This document shows positions 25,343 to 33,839 of a stretch of 64,000 nt of DNA, one piece after another. Under the pieces are notes generated by a model. The model was not told the origin of the DNA, ran no database searches, and saw nothing but the letters and a program-made list of their open reading frames with translations. The stretch covers positions 1-64,000 of the forward strand of contig NZ_JANZNQ010000006.1 in assembly GCF_027257955.1 (NCBI RefSeq), given 5' to 3'. Source of the DNA: Zhongshania aquatica. GTDB lineage: Bacteria > Pseudomonadota > Gammaproteobacteria > Pseudomonadales > Spongiibacteraceae. A program made the position numbers and the translations under genes. Positions within the stretch are counted from its first letter, which is position 1. The number at the start of each line of letters is the position of its first letter.

Positions 25343-26149
25343 ATGATGAGAAGCAAACATATGCCCAGAGCAGTGAGATTACATACAGAAGTCAGCGGTA
25401 GCGGTGACACCAGTGTTATTTTATTACACGGCCTATTCGGTTCAGCCAGCAATTTACTCTCAGTGGCGCGGAGTTTGGAGAACCATTTTACCGTAGTACG
25501 CATGGATTTACGTAATCACGGTAAATCTGCTCACAGCGACCAGATGGATATTCCCGTTATGGCTGAAGACGTACTAGCCGCCATGGACGAACTAAAAATT
25601 GCAAAGGCCCACCTGCTTGGTCACTCCTTAGGTGGAAAAGTTGCGATGCAAGTTGCAATTGTCCATCCGGAGCGCGTTATACGCTTAGTCGTTGCTGATA
25701 TTGCGCCGGTTCGTTACGGTCGCGGGCATGACAATATCATCACTGCCTTGCTTGGTCTTGAATTACGCTCCCTTGAAAACCGTGGGCAGGCTGATGAGGC
25801 GTTAAAGAAAGACATTCCTGAAATTGAAATTAGGCAGTTTCTACTTAAAAATTTGATGCGCGACGGAAAGGATGGCTGGGCATGGCGAATGAATTTAGCT
25901 GTTATAGCAGAGCTTTATGATAATTTGCGAGATGCACCGTCTTCGGAGCCATTCAATGGGCCGACACTCTTTATTCGAGGCGAACGCTCGGGCTATATTC
26001 GTGACGAGAACCGAGCGCCGATGATGCGTCAATTTCAGGATATGTATTTTGAAACCATCGCCAATGCGGGGCACTGGTTGCACGCTGAATACCCGGCAAT
26101 ATTTAACGGCTTAGTAAATGAGTTTTTACGGAGTGACGAGGCAGCCTAA
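25343..26149 (+). CDS. YbfF-like alpha/beta hydrolase (esterase)
   Basis: 268 residues, cytoplasmic. The motifs LLHGLFGSASNLLSVARSL, MDLRNHGKSAHSDQM, the nucleophile elbow GHSLGG and the C-terminal NAGHWLHAEYP match the YbfF/ABHD11 family of thioester and ester hydrolases (acyl-CoA substrates reported for E. coli YbfF). Three in-frame ATGs exist at 25343, 25346 and 25361; none has a strong ribosome site, so the start could be 18 bases later. It stands as a single gene. Confidence 0.85.
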   Translation: MMRSKHMPRAVRLHTEVSGSGDTSVILLHGLFGSASNLLSVARSLENHFTVVRMDLRNHGKSAHSDQMDIPVMAEDVLAAMDELKIAKAHLLGHSLGGKVAMQVAIVHPERVIRLVVADIAPVRYGRGHDNIITALLGLELRSLENRGQADEALKKDIPEIEIRQFLLKNLMRDGKDGWAWRMNLAVIAELYDNLRDAPSSEPFNGPTLFIRGERSGYIRDENRAPMMRQFQDMYFETIANAGHWLHAEYPAIFNGLVNEFLRSDEAA

Positions 26150-26250
26150 AGAGCGGCGAACCAAATAATAATTGCGCAGCAAATTTTAGTGGTTGACCAA
26201 TATTGATTGTCACATCGCTATGTTAAAACGGCGGGAAACGAGGAGCTGAC

Positions 26251-27117
26251 ATGATTAGCACGATTACCGAAACGCTATTTTCTGAACCGCCAAGAGAAAC
26301 TTTATATCACTACACGTCCCTAAGTGGGGTGCTTGGCATTATTGGTAGCCGAACGCTGTGGGCGAGTGATATTCGCTATATGAACGATTCGGCGGAGCTG
26401 CGTCATACCGCCGATCTCGTCGCCAATGAAGTGTCTAAGCGGATTAATGAGGGTCACCTTCGGCCGCAATTGTTGACTAGCTTTTTAGACTGGGTGAGAA
26501 ATCGCATTACCAACGGTCACATTCTGTTTGGTGCGTCATTTCGTTCGAATGGGAATTTGTTAAGTCAGTGGCGTGGCTATAGTTCGGTAGGCAAGGGGGC
26601 TAGTTTGGGCTTTAACCCAAATTCCATTGTCAGGTGTGCCACTCAGCAGCAGTTTAAGATGGGGCGATGCATATACGATCGCGTCGAACAGCAATTGCTA
26701 ATTTCACAGGTTATGGATGCTGTGGAGGTGTTGGCGACAGGGTTTGAAGATAATGTTGAAAGTGACGTTTATCATCAGCTTTTTGAGCACCTAGAAAGCG
26801 ATTTATTGCGCTTGGCGGCCATTCTTAAGCATCCCTCCTTTGAAGAGGAGCAAGAGTGGCGGTTGGTATCGCCGGTGATATCGGATTATCGCCAAGCGGC
26901 GGTAAATTTTCGCGAGGGCCGCAGTATGTTGGTGCCGTATATGAGTTTTTCCTTGGTCGCCGACGATACTGATGCTGTTGACCTTGATCACGTTTACTTG
27001 GGGCCCACGCCCAATATCAGTTTGTCGATGAACTCGATGAAAATGTGTTTAGTTAAGAACGGTATCCGGCCAGTCAATGGCATTGAATATTGTCAGATTC
27101 CGTATAGACAAAATTAG
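26251..27117 (+). CDS. DUF2971 domain protein
   Basis: 288 residues, cytoplasmic, with GAGGAG before the ATG. The N-terminal LYHYTSLSGVLGIIGSRTLWASDIRYMNDSAEL and the later FGASFRSNGNLLSQWRGYSSVGKGASLGF are diagnostic of DUF2971, a family whose fold recalls ADP-ribosyltransferase-like toxins (HYTS, an Asn-Asp-Ser segment and EEQEWRLV). Members occur both in housekeeping contexts and near defence genes; no partner of either sort is next to it here. Function is unknown. Confidence 0.75.
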   Translation: MISTITETLFSEPPRETLYHYTSLSGVLGIIGSRTLWASDIRYMNDSAELRHTADLVANEVSKRINEGHLRPQLLTSFLDWVRNRITNGHILFGASFRSNGNLLSQWRGYSSVGKGASLGFNPNSIVRCATQQQFKMGRCIYDRVEQQLLISQVMDAVEVLATGFEDNVESDVYHQLFEHLESDLLRLAAILKHPSFEEEQEWRLVSPVISDYRQAAVNFREGRSMLVPYMSFSLVADDTDAVDLDHVYLGPTPNISLSMNSMKMCLVKNGIRPVNGIEYCQIPYRQN

Positions 27118-27131
27118 AGCAGTTCAACGTA

Positions 27132-28733
27132 TCAGTTGCCATTCTCTCCCAAAATAAAGTCGGCGCAGCGCTCGCCGATAAGTACTGCGGTGGCATTGGT
27201 ATTACCTGAAATAAGCGTGGGCATGATTGACGCGTCGGCTACCCGCAAACCCTCTATGCCGTGCACCTTTAAACGATCGTCGACCACTGCCATATCGTCG
27301 TTGCCCATTTTGCATGTGCCCACGGGGTGATAGACCGACTCGCCAGTGTTGCGGATGAATTCTAGTAGTTCATCATCGCTTTGTACTTCTGGTCCCGGAA
27401 CTAGTTCTTCTCGACGATATGCATCGAAGACTGGTGCCTCAAAGATGGCGCGTGTTTTACGTACTGCGGCTATCATTTTTTTGCGGTCGTCTTCTTCCGC
27501 TAGATAATTGTGCAATAGCGCTGGAGCGTCGGTCGGGTCATTGCTGCGAATATGGACGTGTCCCCGGCTTTTGGGGCGCAGATAACACACCGTAGCGGTG
27601 GTGCCCGGAACGGTCTGCATGCGGCCGCTTTCGTCTTGGGTGCCGGCGGCTGGGGTGAAATGAATTTGCGCATCGGCACGATCCACGCTGGGATCAGTTT
27701 TAAAGAACACGCCTACCTGTGACGCCGGGTGTACCAACATGCCTCGTCGTTGAAACGCCAATTTAGCAAATGTGCCCACCATTGCTAAGGGCTTGCTGTC
27801 TTCATAGAACGTTTTTAAACCTACGAAGGAACGCTGGGTATTAACGGTTAGATGGTCTTGTAGGTTTTCACCCACACCCGCTAGCGGAGTGTGAACTTTG
27901 ATACCGTGCTTACTAAGTATCTCGGGGTTGCCGACGCCGGACAGTTCTAGTAACTGCGGAGAATTAACGGTGCCACCGCAGAGAATGATCTCCTTTCGGC
28001 AGTTGACGGTTATTTGCGCTTTATTTTGAAGGTAGCGCAGTGCAGATGCACGATTTCCCTGAAATTCAATACGACATGCCAAGGCGTTCGTGGCGACTGT
28101 TAGGTTGGCGCGCGTCATTGCCGGTTTAAGGTAGGTTTTTGCGGTACTTTGTCGTAAACCATTGCGAATGTTCACCTGAAAGAAGCCCGCTCCCTCTTGG
28201 TTTTCGCCGTTAAAGTCGTCATTCGCCGGAATGCCAGATTCCGTGGCGGCCTGTATATACATATTCGCTAAGTCGTATTTGTCACCAACATTGTCCACCC
28301 AGAGTTGGCCATTGCTGCCATGATATTTGCTATCGCCATTGGTGTTGTGTTCGCAGCGCTTAAAAATGGGCAGTAGATCGTCATAAGACCAATCTCGATT
28401 ACCTAATTTTGCCCAATTGTCATAGTCCTCGCGTTGACCACGAATATATACCATGCCATTAATTGAACTTGAGCCACCTAGCAACTTACCGCGTGGCTGG
28501 TCAATACAGCGATTGTTCATGTGCGGTTCTGGCTCACTTTTATAGCACCAGCTGAATTGCGGGTTTTTCATGGTAAACGCGAAACCGAGGGGAATATGCA
28601 CCATAGGGTGGCTGTCTTTGCCGCCAGCTTCCAGTAGCAGTACGGTATGTTCACCACTTGCCGATAGGCGGTTGGCCAAGGCGCAGCCCGCCGATCCAGC
28701 GCCAACAATGATGTAATCATAGTGAGTAGTCAT
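27132..28733 (-). CDS. GMC-family FAD-dependent alcohol dehydrogenase (BetA/AlkJ-like)
   Basis: 533 residues. The FAD-binding GAGSAG lies at 11-16 and the ADP-ribose contact follows in LLLEAGG. PRGKLLGGSSSINGMVYIRGQREDYD and SPQLLELSGVGNPEIL are the two GMC signatures. The C-terminal GESVYHPVGTCKMG and NTNATAVLIGER carry the catalytic His and the second base. This matches bacterial GMC enzymes that oxidise alcohols (AlkJ, PegA) or choline and pass electrons to the respiratory chain. No betaine aldehyde dehydrogenase or BetI neighbour is present, so an aliphatic alcohol substrate is more likely than choline. Confidence 0.88.
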   Translation of the reverse strand: MTTHYDYIIVGAGSAGCALANRLSASGEHTVLLLEAGGKDSHPMVHIPLGFAFTMKNPQFSWCYKSEPEPHMNNRCIDQPRGKLLGGSSSINGMVYIRGQREDYDNWAKLGNRDWSYDDLLPIFKRCEHNTNGDSKYHGSNGQLWVDNVGDKYDLANMYIQAATESGIPANDDFNGENQEGAGFFQVNIRNGLRQSTAKTYLKPAMTRANLTVATNALACRIEFQGNRASALRYLQNKAQITVNCRKEIILCGGTVNSPQLLELSGVGNPEILSKHGIKVHTPLAGVGENLQDHLTVNTQRSFVGLKTFYEDSKPLAMVGTFAKLAFQRRGMLVHPASQVGVFFKTDPSVDRADAQIHFTPAAGTQDESGRMQTVPGTTATVCYLRPKSRGHVHIRSNDPTDAPALLHNYLAEEDDRKKMIAAVRKTRAIFEAPVFDAYRREELVPGPEVQSDDELLEFIRNTGESVYHPVGTCKMGNDDMAVVDDRLKVHGIEGLRVADASIMPTLISGNTNATAVLIGERCADFILGENGN

Positions 28734-28831
28734 GCTAATTTTCCGCGTTAACCCAGTTTGCTGTTGGTGACTTTTACAGTGGGTGTATTGTTATTAGCTG
28801 TACAATACGATTTGGCGGTATTAGATGTAAG

Positions 28832-29620
28832 TTATAATTTTGTAACCTTTTTCTCACGCCACTCCATGGGAAGTGCTTCTTGCCAATTAAAGCGGGCGAG
28901 GAGACCAGAAAAGCATGAGTCTACAGGTGCGTTTATACATAGATTTTTACCGCTGATTGGGTGCAGGAACGACTGCTGTGCCGCGTGCAATAGTAGGCGA
29001 GGGCACTCAAGTTGGTCTGCAAAGAAGCGATTGTGGCGACCTCGGCCGTATTTGGCATCACCGATAATCGGATGGGAAATGTGCTTTAAATGGCGTCGTA
29101 ATTGGTGGCGACGTCCCGTATGTGGCTGTAACTGAATCAGGGAGTAGCGGGACTGAGCATAGGTCTCAATCTCCACATCTAACTCAAATTTGTCCAATAG
29201 GCGGAAATCGGTAATTGCTGACTGCGCTTCAGCGGCTTTGCTCTTGACGATACGCTGGTCTGTTACTTCAGTTAAAGGGTGGTCTATATGGCCTTCCGTT
29301 GCACAATGTCCCCGGACAACGGCGATATAGGATTTAGCTATTCGCTGTTGGCTAAAGGTATTTCCTAGTTCACTGGCTACGTTGGCACTTAAGCCAAAGA
29401 GTAAAACCCCAGAAGTTGGCTTGTCTAAACGGTGTGCGGGATAGACATACTGGCCTATCTGATCTCGCAGCAGTTGTATTGCAAATCGTGTTTCATGCCT
29501 GTCGATTGGGCTGCGGTGAACCAGTAGGCCTGAAGGCTTATTGATAGCGACGATGTCATCGTCTTGGTAAAGAATATCGAGGGTCTCAACGCCGTCAATC
29601 TGTTGCTTGGTTGTGTCCAT
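28832..29620 (-). CDS. truC: tRNA pseudouridine synthase C
   Basis: 262 residues of the RluA superfamily. The catalytic motif AHRLDKPTSG puts the nucleophilic Asp at 66. ILYQDDDIVAINKPSGLLVHRSPID and LQPHTGRRHQLRRHLKHISHPIIGDAKYG are the flanking conserved blocks. The length and the HRSPIDRHET segment suit TruC, which makes pseudouridine 65 in certain tRNAs, rather than RluA, RluC or RluD, because no S4 domain is present. It is a single gene. Confidence 0.85.
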   Translation of the reverse strand: MDTTKQQIDGVETLDILYQDDDIVAINKPSGLLVHRSPIDRHETRFAIQLLRDQIGQYVYPAHRLDKPTSGVLLFGLSANVASELGNTFSQQRIAKSYIAVVRGHCATEGHIDHPLTEVTDQRIVKSKAAEAQSAITDFRLLDKFELDVEIETYAQSRYSLIQLQPHTGRRHQLRRHLKHISHPIIGDAKYGRGRHNRFFADQLECPRLLLHAAQQSFLHPISGKNLCINAPVDSCFSGLLARFNWQEALPMEWREKKVTKL

Positions 29621-29758
29621 TTTATAATAGGGCCTTAGATGAAGACTTTGTCATATTCACACTCTGATCTTGTTTGAGAATTACTGCCGGTGTTAGATTC
29701 GCCGCTATACACATAATTAGTCGTACTTGTTGGTAGTCGGTTTTTTTGGAGAGTTCGC

Positions 29759-30262
29759 GTGGCACAAAAGTACCCCTGTAAAATCGTCGATATGACATTC
29801 TTTGATTCTGCCCCTTTTCGCTATGTCGCAGAGGTTGAGGTGAATGTTAGCGCGGCGGATGTATTTGCGTCCTTCGAAAATGCCGACGATTGGCCGCGTT
29901 GGGCTATGCCTATTCAAAAAGTAGAGTGGACCGCGCCCAAGCCCTTCGGCATTGGCACCACCCGAACCGTCAGTATGGTCGGCGGTCTCGTTGGTTACGA
30001 GGAGTTTATCGCTTGGGAGCGCGGGCGGGAAATGGCTTTTTGTTTTACCCACGGCAGTAAGGACAATATCGAGTCGTTCGCAGAGCGATATGAAGTTGAT
30101 GCATTAGAGGAGAAGCGTTGCCGTGTTCGTTGGACAATGGCGATGAAACCAAAAGGGTTTAGTAAGTACTTCTTGCCGGTGTTTAGTCCGGTAATGCATT
30201 TAAGCGTAAAGATGATGCTACGTAAGTTTGCGCGCTTGGTAGAGGGCCGTACTTGCTGTTAG
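29759..30262 (+). CDS. SRPBCC (START/polyketide cyclase-like) protein
   Basis: 167 residues from a GTG preceded by GGAGAG. The helix-grip pattern is visible: VNVSAADVFASFENADDWPRWAMPIQKVEW, then GIGTTRTVSMVGG, EEFIAWERGREMAFCFTHGS and a long C-terminal helix (MKMMLRKFARLVEG-like). The fold binds hydrophobic ligands in a deep pocket; the ligand is not predictable. It is convergent with the YtfJ gene. Confidence 0.75.
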   Translation: MAQKYPCKIVDMTFFDSAPFRYVAEVEVNVSAADVFASFENADDWPRWAMPIQKVEWTAPKPFGIGTTRTVSMVGGLVGYEEFIAWERGREMAFCFTHGSKDNIESFAERYEVDALEEKRCRVRWTMAMKPKGFSKYFLPVFSPVMHLSVKMMLRKFARLVEGRTCC

Positions 30263-30297
30263 ATGGTAACAAATAGCGGCCCATTTTGATTTAAGCC

Positions 30298-30867
30298 CTA
30301 GCTTTTGCTTTTGGCAATTTCTTCATCTAAAAGCGTCATAATCGTGTCGATATCTGCGGCGCTAAGCTTCCCTTCTTTTATGTATCGAATCTTTCCTTCA
30401 TCGTCGACAAGGATGAATGACACAGTACCTGTGCTCAATGTCCACGCCTTAATCCCCGCTCCCTTTTCGTCGGCAACAAGTATGGCCTCAGGGTGCTCAC
30501 GTTTATTCTTGCTAAGTTCGCTGCTAATCAGCCCTGACGTTCCCCAAAGTGCATCATTCAGATTGATTATACTGATTGACTGAAAGCTACCGGGTTCAAA
30601 TTCACGCGCATTAAGACGTTTTTTTAAAGGGGCTATTATTCCGTCGGATGACATTCTGGCAGCGGTATGAAAAATGAGAGCCGGAGAGCCGAGGGCAATT
30701 TGTGATGTTGACCACGGTTTATGACTAATTTTCTCACCATTTAGCACCAGTTCACCTTTGCTTGGCACAGTAAAATTAGGGAGTGTGCCGCCGACTTCGA
30801 TGGCGTTGCAAAAGGCCGAGAGCCCAATAAGTGAAAAAGCTAATGTGATTTTTTTTAAAGTTATCAT
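30298..30867 (-). CDS. ytfJ: YtfJ family periplasmic thioredoxin-like protein
   Basis: 189 residues with a signal peptide ending AFCNA-IEVG. The mature protein has the family blocks GGTLPNFTVPSKGELVL, FHTAARMSSDG, INLNDALWGTSGLI and VSFILVDDEGKIRYIKEGKL, which form a thioredoxin-like fold without the CxxC pair. YtfJ is widespread in gammaproteobacteria, but its activity is unknown. Confidence 0.82.
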   Translation of the reverse strand: MITLKKITLAFSLIGLSAFCNAIEVGGTLPNFTVPSKGELVLNGEKISHKPWSTSQIALGSPALIFHTAARMSSDGIIAPLKKRLNAREFEPGSFQSISIINLNDALWGTSGLISSELSKNKREHPEAILVADEKGAGIKAWTLSTGTVSFILVDDEGKIRYIKEGKLSAADIDTIMTLLDEEIAKSKS

Positions 30868-31025
30868 GTAGCACGTACCTGAATTATTAAGTCGAGTAAA
30901 AGCGAACTAAGAATACCATAGGCTTTGCGATGCAAATATGACGCTTATTTCATCTTTGCGTCACTACCATAATACCCCGCAAAGTTTACAGGACCTTGAT
31001 GAACGGTAACTGAACGGCGAACTAG

Positions 31026-31436
31026 TTATGCACCAATATGCATAATAATGTTGCGCTCGGCGGGTGCATGGCGATGCTCCCAAAGGTAGATTCCCTGCCA
31101 ATTTCCCAGAGCAAGCTGGCCTTTTATAATTGGAATCGACAGAGACGTTGCGGTTAATGTGGCTTTGATATGTGCGGGCATATCGTCGTTGCCCTCAAGC
31201 GTATGGGTGTATAGCGGGTCGTGTTCGGGTACTAAGCGATTCAGCCATTGTTCCAAATCTCGACGGGCACTGTCATCGTAATTTTCTTGTATCAGTAGGC
31301 TGGCAGAGGTGTGCTGAATATATAAGGTGCACAGGCCATCTTGCTGAGGGAGTAACTCAGAAATTTTGTTAGTGATTGCATCTGTAATGCTATGTAAACC
31401 TTGGCCATTTACAGAAAAAGAGAACTGTTTAATCAT
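31026..31436 (-). CDS. yjbQ: YjbQ / UPF0047 family protein
   Basis: 136 residues. The pattern GLHSITDAI, GLCTLYIQHTSASLLIQENYDDSARRDLEQWLNRLVP, HTLEGNDDMPAHIKA and LGNWQGIYLWEHRHAPAERNI is the complete UPF0047 signature, with conserved His residues and a Glu/Asp cluster thought to form a metal site. The E. coli homologue has weak thiamine-phosphate synthase activity, whose biological meaning is uncertain. It is the third gene of a run bioA, K+ channel, yjbQ. Confidence 0.88.
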   Translation of the reverse strand: MIKQFSFSVNGQGLHSITDAITNKISELLPQQDGLCTLYIQHTSASLLIQENYDDSARRDLEQWLNRLVPEHDPLYTHTLEGNDDMPAHIKATLTATSLSIPIIKGQLALGNWQGIYLWEHRHAPAERNIIMHIGA

Positions 31437-31457
31437 TGTGTGAATTCCGTGCTTTTC

Positions 31458-32276
31458 CTAATTTGGCGGTGGCAACTTTTCACCGCAATGATGGCAGAAT
31501 GAAGACTCTTTTCCGTGGCCAAATTTTTCGCAACTATTACATTGCCGGTTATTCATGCTTCTCTGACTTTCCTGTATTAGTTCGGCGCTAAGAATACCCG
31601 TTGGTATTGCAATGATGGCGTAGCTAGTAATCATTGCTAGCGCAGCGATAAATTGCCCCAAAGGTGTGTGTGGTGCTATATCGCCGTAACCGACGGTCGT
31701 CACCGTTACAATTGCCCAATACATACTTCTAGGTAGGCTGGTAAATCCGTTTTCTGGACCTTCAATTAAGTACATTAGTGCGCCGAAGACGACGATCAGA
31801 GTCAGCACAGAAACTAAAAATACTGATATCTTTCTTCGGGAGGAAATCAGTGAGCGAATAAGCACATTGGCTTCGCTCATATAGTGAAATAATTTAAAAA
31901 CTCTAAATACGCGAAGTACACGAAATATCCGAATCACTAATAGATGCTGTGCGCCCGGTATAAAAAGAGAAAGGTAAGTTGGCAGTGTGGCAAGTAGGTC
32001 GACAAGTCCGTAGAAGCTGAGGATATACGCGCGTCTATTGGGAGAACAATATATGCGGGCGATATACTCTAAGGTAAATAATATTGTGAATACTATTTCG
32101 GCAATAAAAAGCCAGTCGCCAAATCGCTCATGTATTGATGCAACCGAATCTACAAATAATGCAGTGACACTGGTTAATATGATAAAAATTAGAAAAATAT
32201 CGAAATTTCTGCCGGGACCTGGTTCGGTGCCGAATATCACTTCGTAGAGGCGCGCCTTCAAACTCGGCTTAGCCAT
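31458..32276 (-). CDS. Voltage-gated-type potassium channel with C-terminal zinc ribbon
   Basis: 272 residues. Four voltage-sensor helices precede a pore. S4 carries regularly spaced arginines in VIRIFRVLRVFRVFKLF (114-130). The selectivity filter is TVTTVGYGD at 191-199, specific for K+. After S6 the tail holds two CxxC pairs (246-249 and 261-264), a zinc-ribbon-like element, where many channels have RCK or cyclic-nucleotide domains. AAGGGG precedes the ATG. It lies 4 bp downstream of bioA, which looks like simple co-transcription. Confidence 0.88.
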   Translation of the reverse strand: MAKPSLKARLYEVIFGTEPGPGRNFDIFLIFIILTSVTALFVDSVASIHERFGDWLFIAEIVFTILFTLEYIARIYCSPNRRAYILSFYGLVDLLATLPTYLSLFIPGAQHLLVIRIFRVLRVFRVFKLFHYMSEANVLIRSLISSRRKISVFLVSVLTLIVVFGALMYLIEGPENGFTSLPRSMYWAIVTVTTVGYGDIAPHTPLGQFIAALAMITSYAIIAIPTGILSAELIQESQRSMNNRQCNSCEKFGHGKESSFCHHCGEKLPPPN

Positions 32277-32280
32277 CCCC

Positions 32281-33582
32281 TTACTCCTCTTCGGCTACAG
32301 CGGCGACAATTTGTTGACAAAGATAGCGTAAATCGTCGTTGCTGATAATGTAGGGAGGCATGGTGTAAACCAGCTTACCAAAGGGCCGCATCCAAATACC
32401 TTTGTCGATAAAGCGCGATTGAATACTGCACATGTTGACGCTTTCTTTAAGTTCAATCACACCAATTGCACCAAGGCAGCGAACATCGGCAACAGAATTT
32501 AACTGTGTGGCAGATGCTAGTTCAGTCTTGAGAATACCTTCAATTCTTTCAATATTGGCCTGCCAGTCGTCTGCTAGTAAAAGATCGATACTGGCGTTAG
32601 CGATGCTACACGCCAATGGATTACCCATAAATGTGGGACCATGCATGAACACACCGGCTTCGCCGTTGCAGATGCCTTCGGCGATGCGATCACTACATAG
32701 GGTCGCCGCAAGGGAAAGATAGCCGCCAGTAAGCGCTTTACCAACGCACATTATGTCCGGGCTTATGTCGGCGTGTTCGCAGGCGAATAACTTTCCTGTT
32801 CGGCCAAAGCCAGTGGCGATTTCATCGTGAATCAGCAGAATATCGAACTCGTCACACAGGGCACGGAGACGCCTTAGGTAATCTCCACCGTAGAATTTCA
32901 TTCCTCCCGCACCCTGAACAATCGGTTCAACGATGACGGCAGCCAACTCATGGTGGTGTTTTTCTAATAAACTTTTGAGCTCAGCCATGTCTTCGTCGCT
33001 CGCGTTATTACCAAACGCTGTGCGAGGTGATTCGACGAATAAATGTGACGGCAAGACTTTATTAAATAGGTGGTGCATACCGGTTACCGGGTCACAGGTT
33101 GCCATCGCGCCGAAGGTGTCGCCGTGATAGCCATTGCGAAGTGCTAATAGCCGTGTTTTATTTTGTTTGCCAATGGAATACCAGTATTGCAGCGCCATCT
33201 TGATGGCAACTTCTACCGCGACCGAGCCAGAGTCGGAAATAAAAACTTTTGTCAGCGGCGTAGGGGTTAAATCAACTAAGCGTTTACCTAGGGACGCCGC
33301 TGCGGGGTGGGTGATGCCGCCAAACATGACGTGAGACATGTCTGCTAGCTGGGATGTCGCGGCGGCGTTGAGTGCAGGATGATTGTAGCCGTGAATGGCA
33401 GACCACCAAGATGACATGCCGTCAATGAGCTCTGTACCGTCGGCTAGGGTAAGTCTCACCCCTTTTGCCGCGACCACCGGCACCATCGGCGCGGGCGTTA
33501 ACATTGACGAATAGGGGTGCCAAATATGATCCTTGTCCCATTGCAGCCATTGTTCAGTGGTGGCGTTGCGGTAATCAGACAT
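32281..33582 (-). CDS. bioA: Adenosylmethionine-8-amino-7-oxononanoate aminotransferase
   Basis: 433 residues from the ATG with GGAG seven bases upstream; the open frame offers another start 36 bases earlier without a site. The N-terminal WDKDHIWHPYSSM is specific to BioA, the third step of biotin synthesis, which moves an amino group from SAM to KAPA with PLP. DSGSVAVEVAIKMALQYW, LIHDEIATGFGRTGKLFACEHA and VGKALTGG with the PLP-binding Lys are present. No other bio gene is in the window; the next gene on the same strand is a K+ channel. Confidence 0.92.
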   Translation of the reverse strand: MSDYRNATTEQWLQWDKDHIWHPYSSMLTPAPMVPVVAAKGVRLTLADGTELIDGMSSWWSAIHGYNHPALNAAATSQLADMSHVMFGGITHPAAASLGKRLVDLTPTPLTKVFISDSGSVAVEVAIKMALQYWYSIGKQNKTRLLALRNGYHGDTFGAMATCDPVTGMHHLFNKVLPSHLFVESPRTAFGNNASDEDMAELKSLLEKHHHELAAVIVEPIVQGAGGMKFYGGDYLRRLRALCDEFDILLIHDEIATGFGRTGKLFACEHADISPDIMCVGKALTGGYLSLAATLCSDRIAEGICNGEAGVFMHGPTFMGNPLACSIANASIDLLLADDWQANIERIEGILKTELASATQLNSVADVRCLGAIGVIELKESVNMCSIQSRFIDKGIWMRPFGKLVYTMPPYIISNDDLRYLCQQIVAAVAEEE

Positions 33583-33839
33583 TATTATCTCCATGTGAAT
33601 GCTCGTCATTTTAAGCACTTAAGAGCCATAACACGAGTTTAGTAGAAATCTTTGCTTAATCAGGCGGCAGACCTTAGCGTTATCGGGGCACTATATAACT
33701 TGAATATTTGTGTTGGTAACAGAACCCCCATAAAAATGTCATTATAGGGTGGTGTTGATACGTGCTAATACCGCGATAGATTTGCAAAAAGAAGACACCG
33801 TTGACGCGCCACGTCATGTTTAAGACTAAAGGAGTGGAT

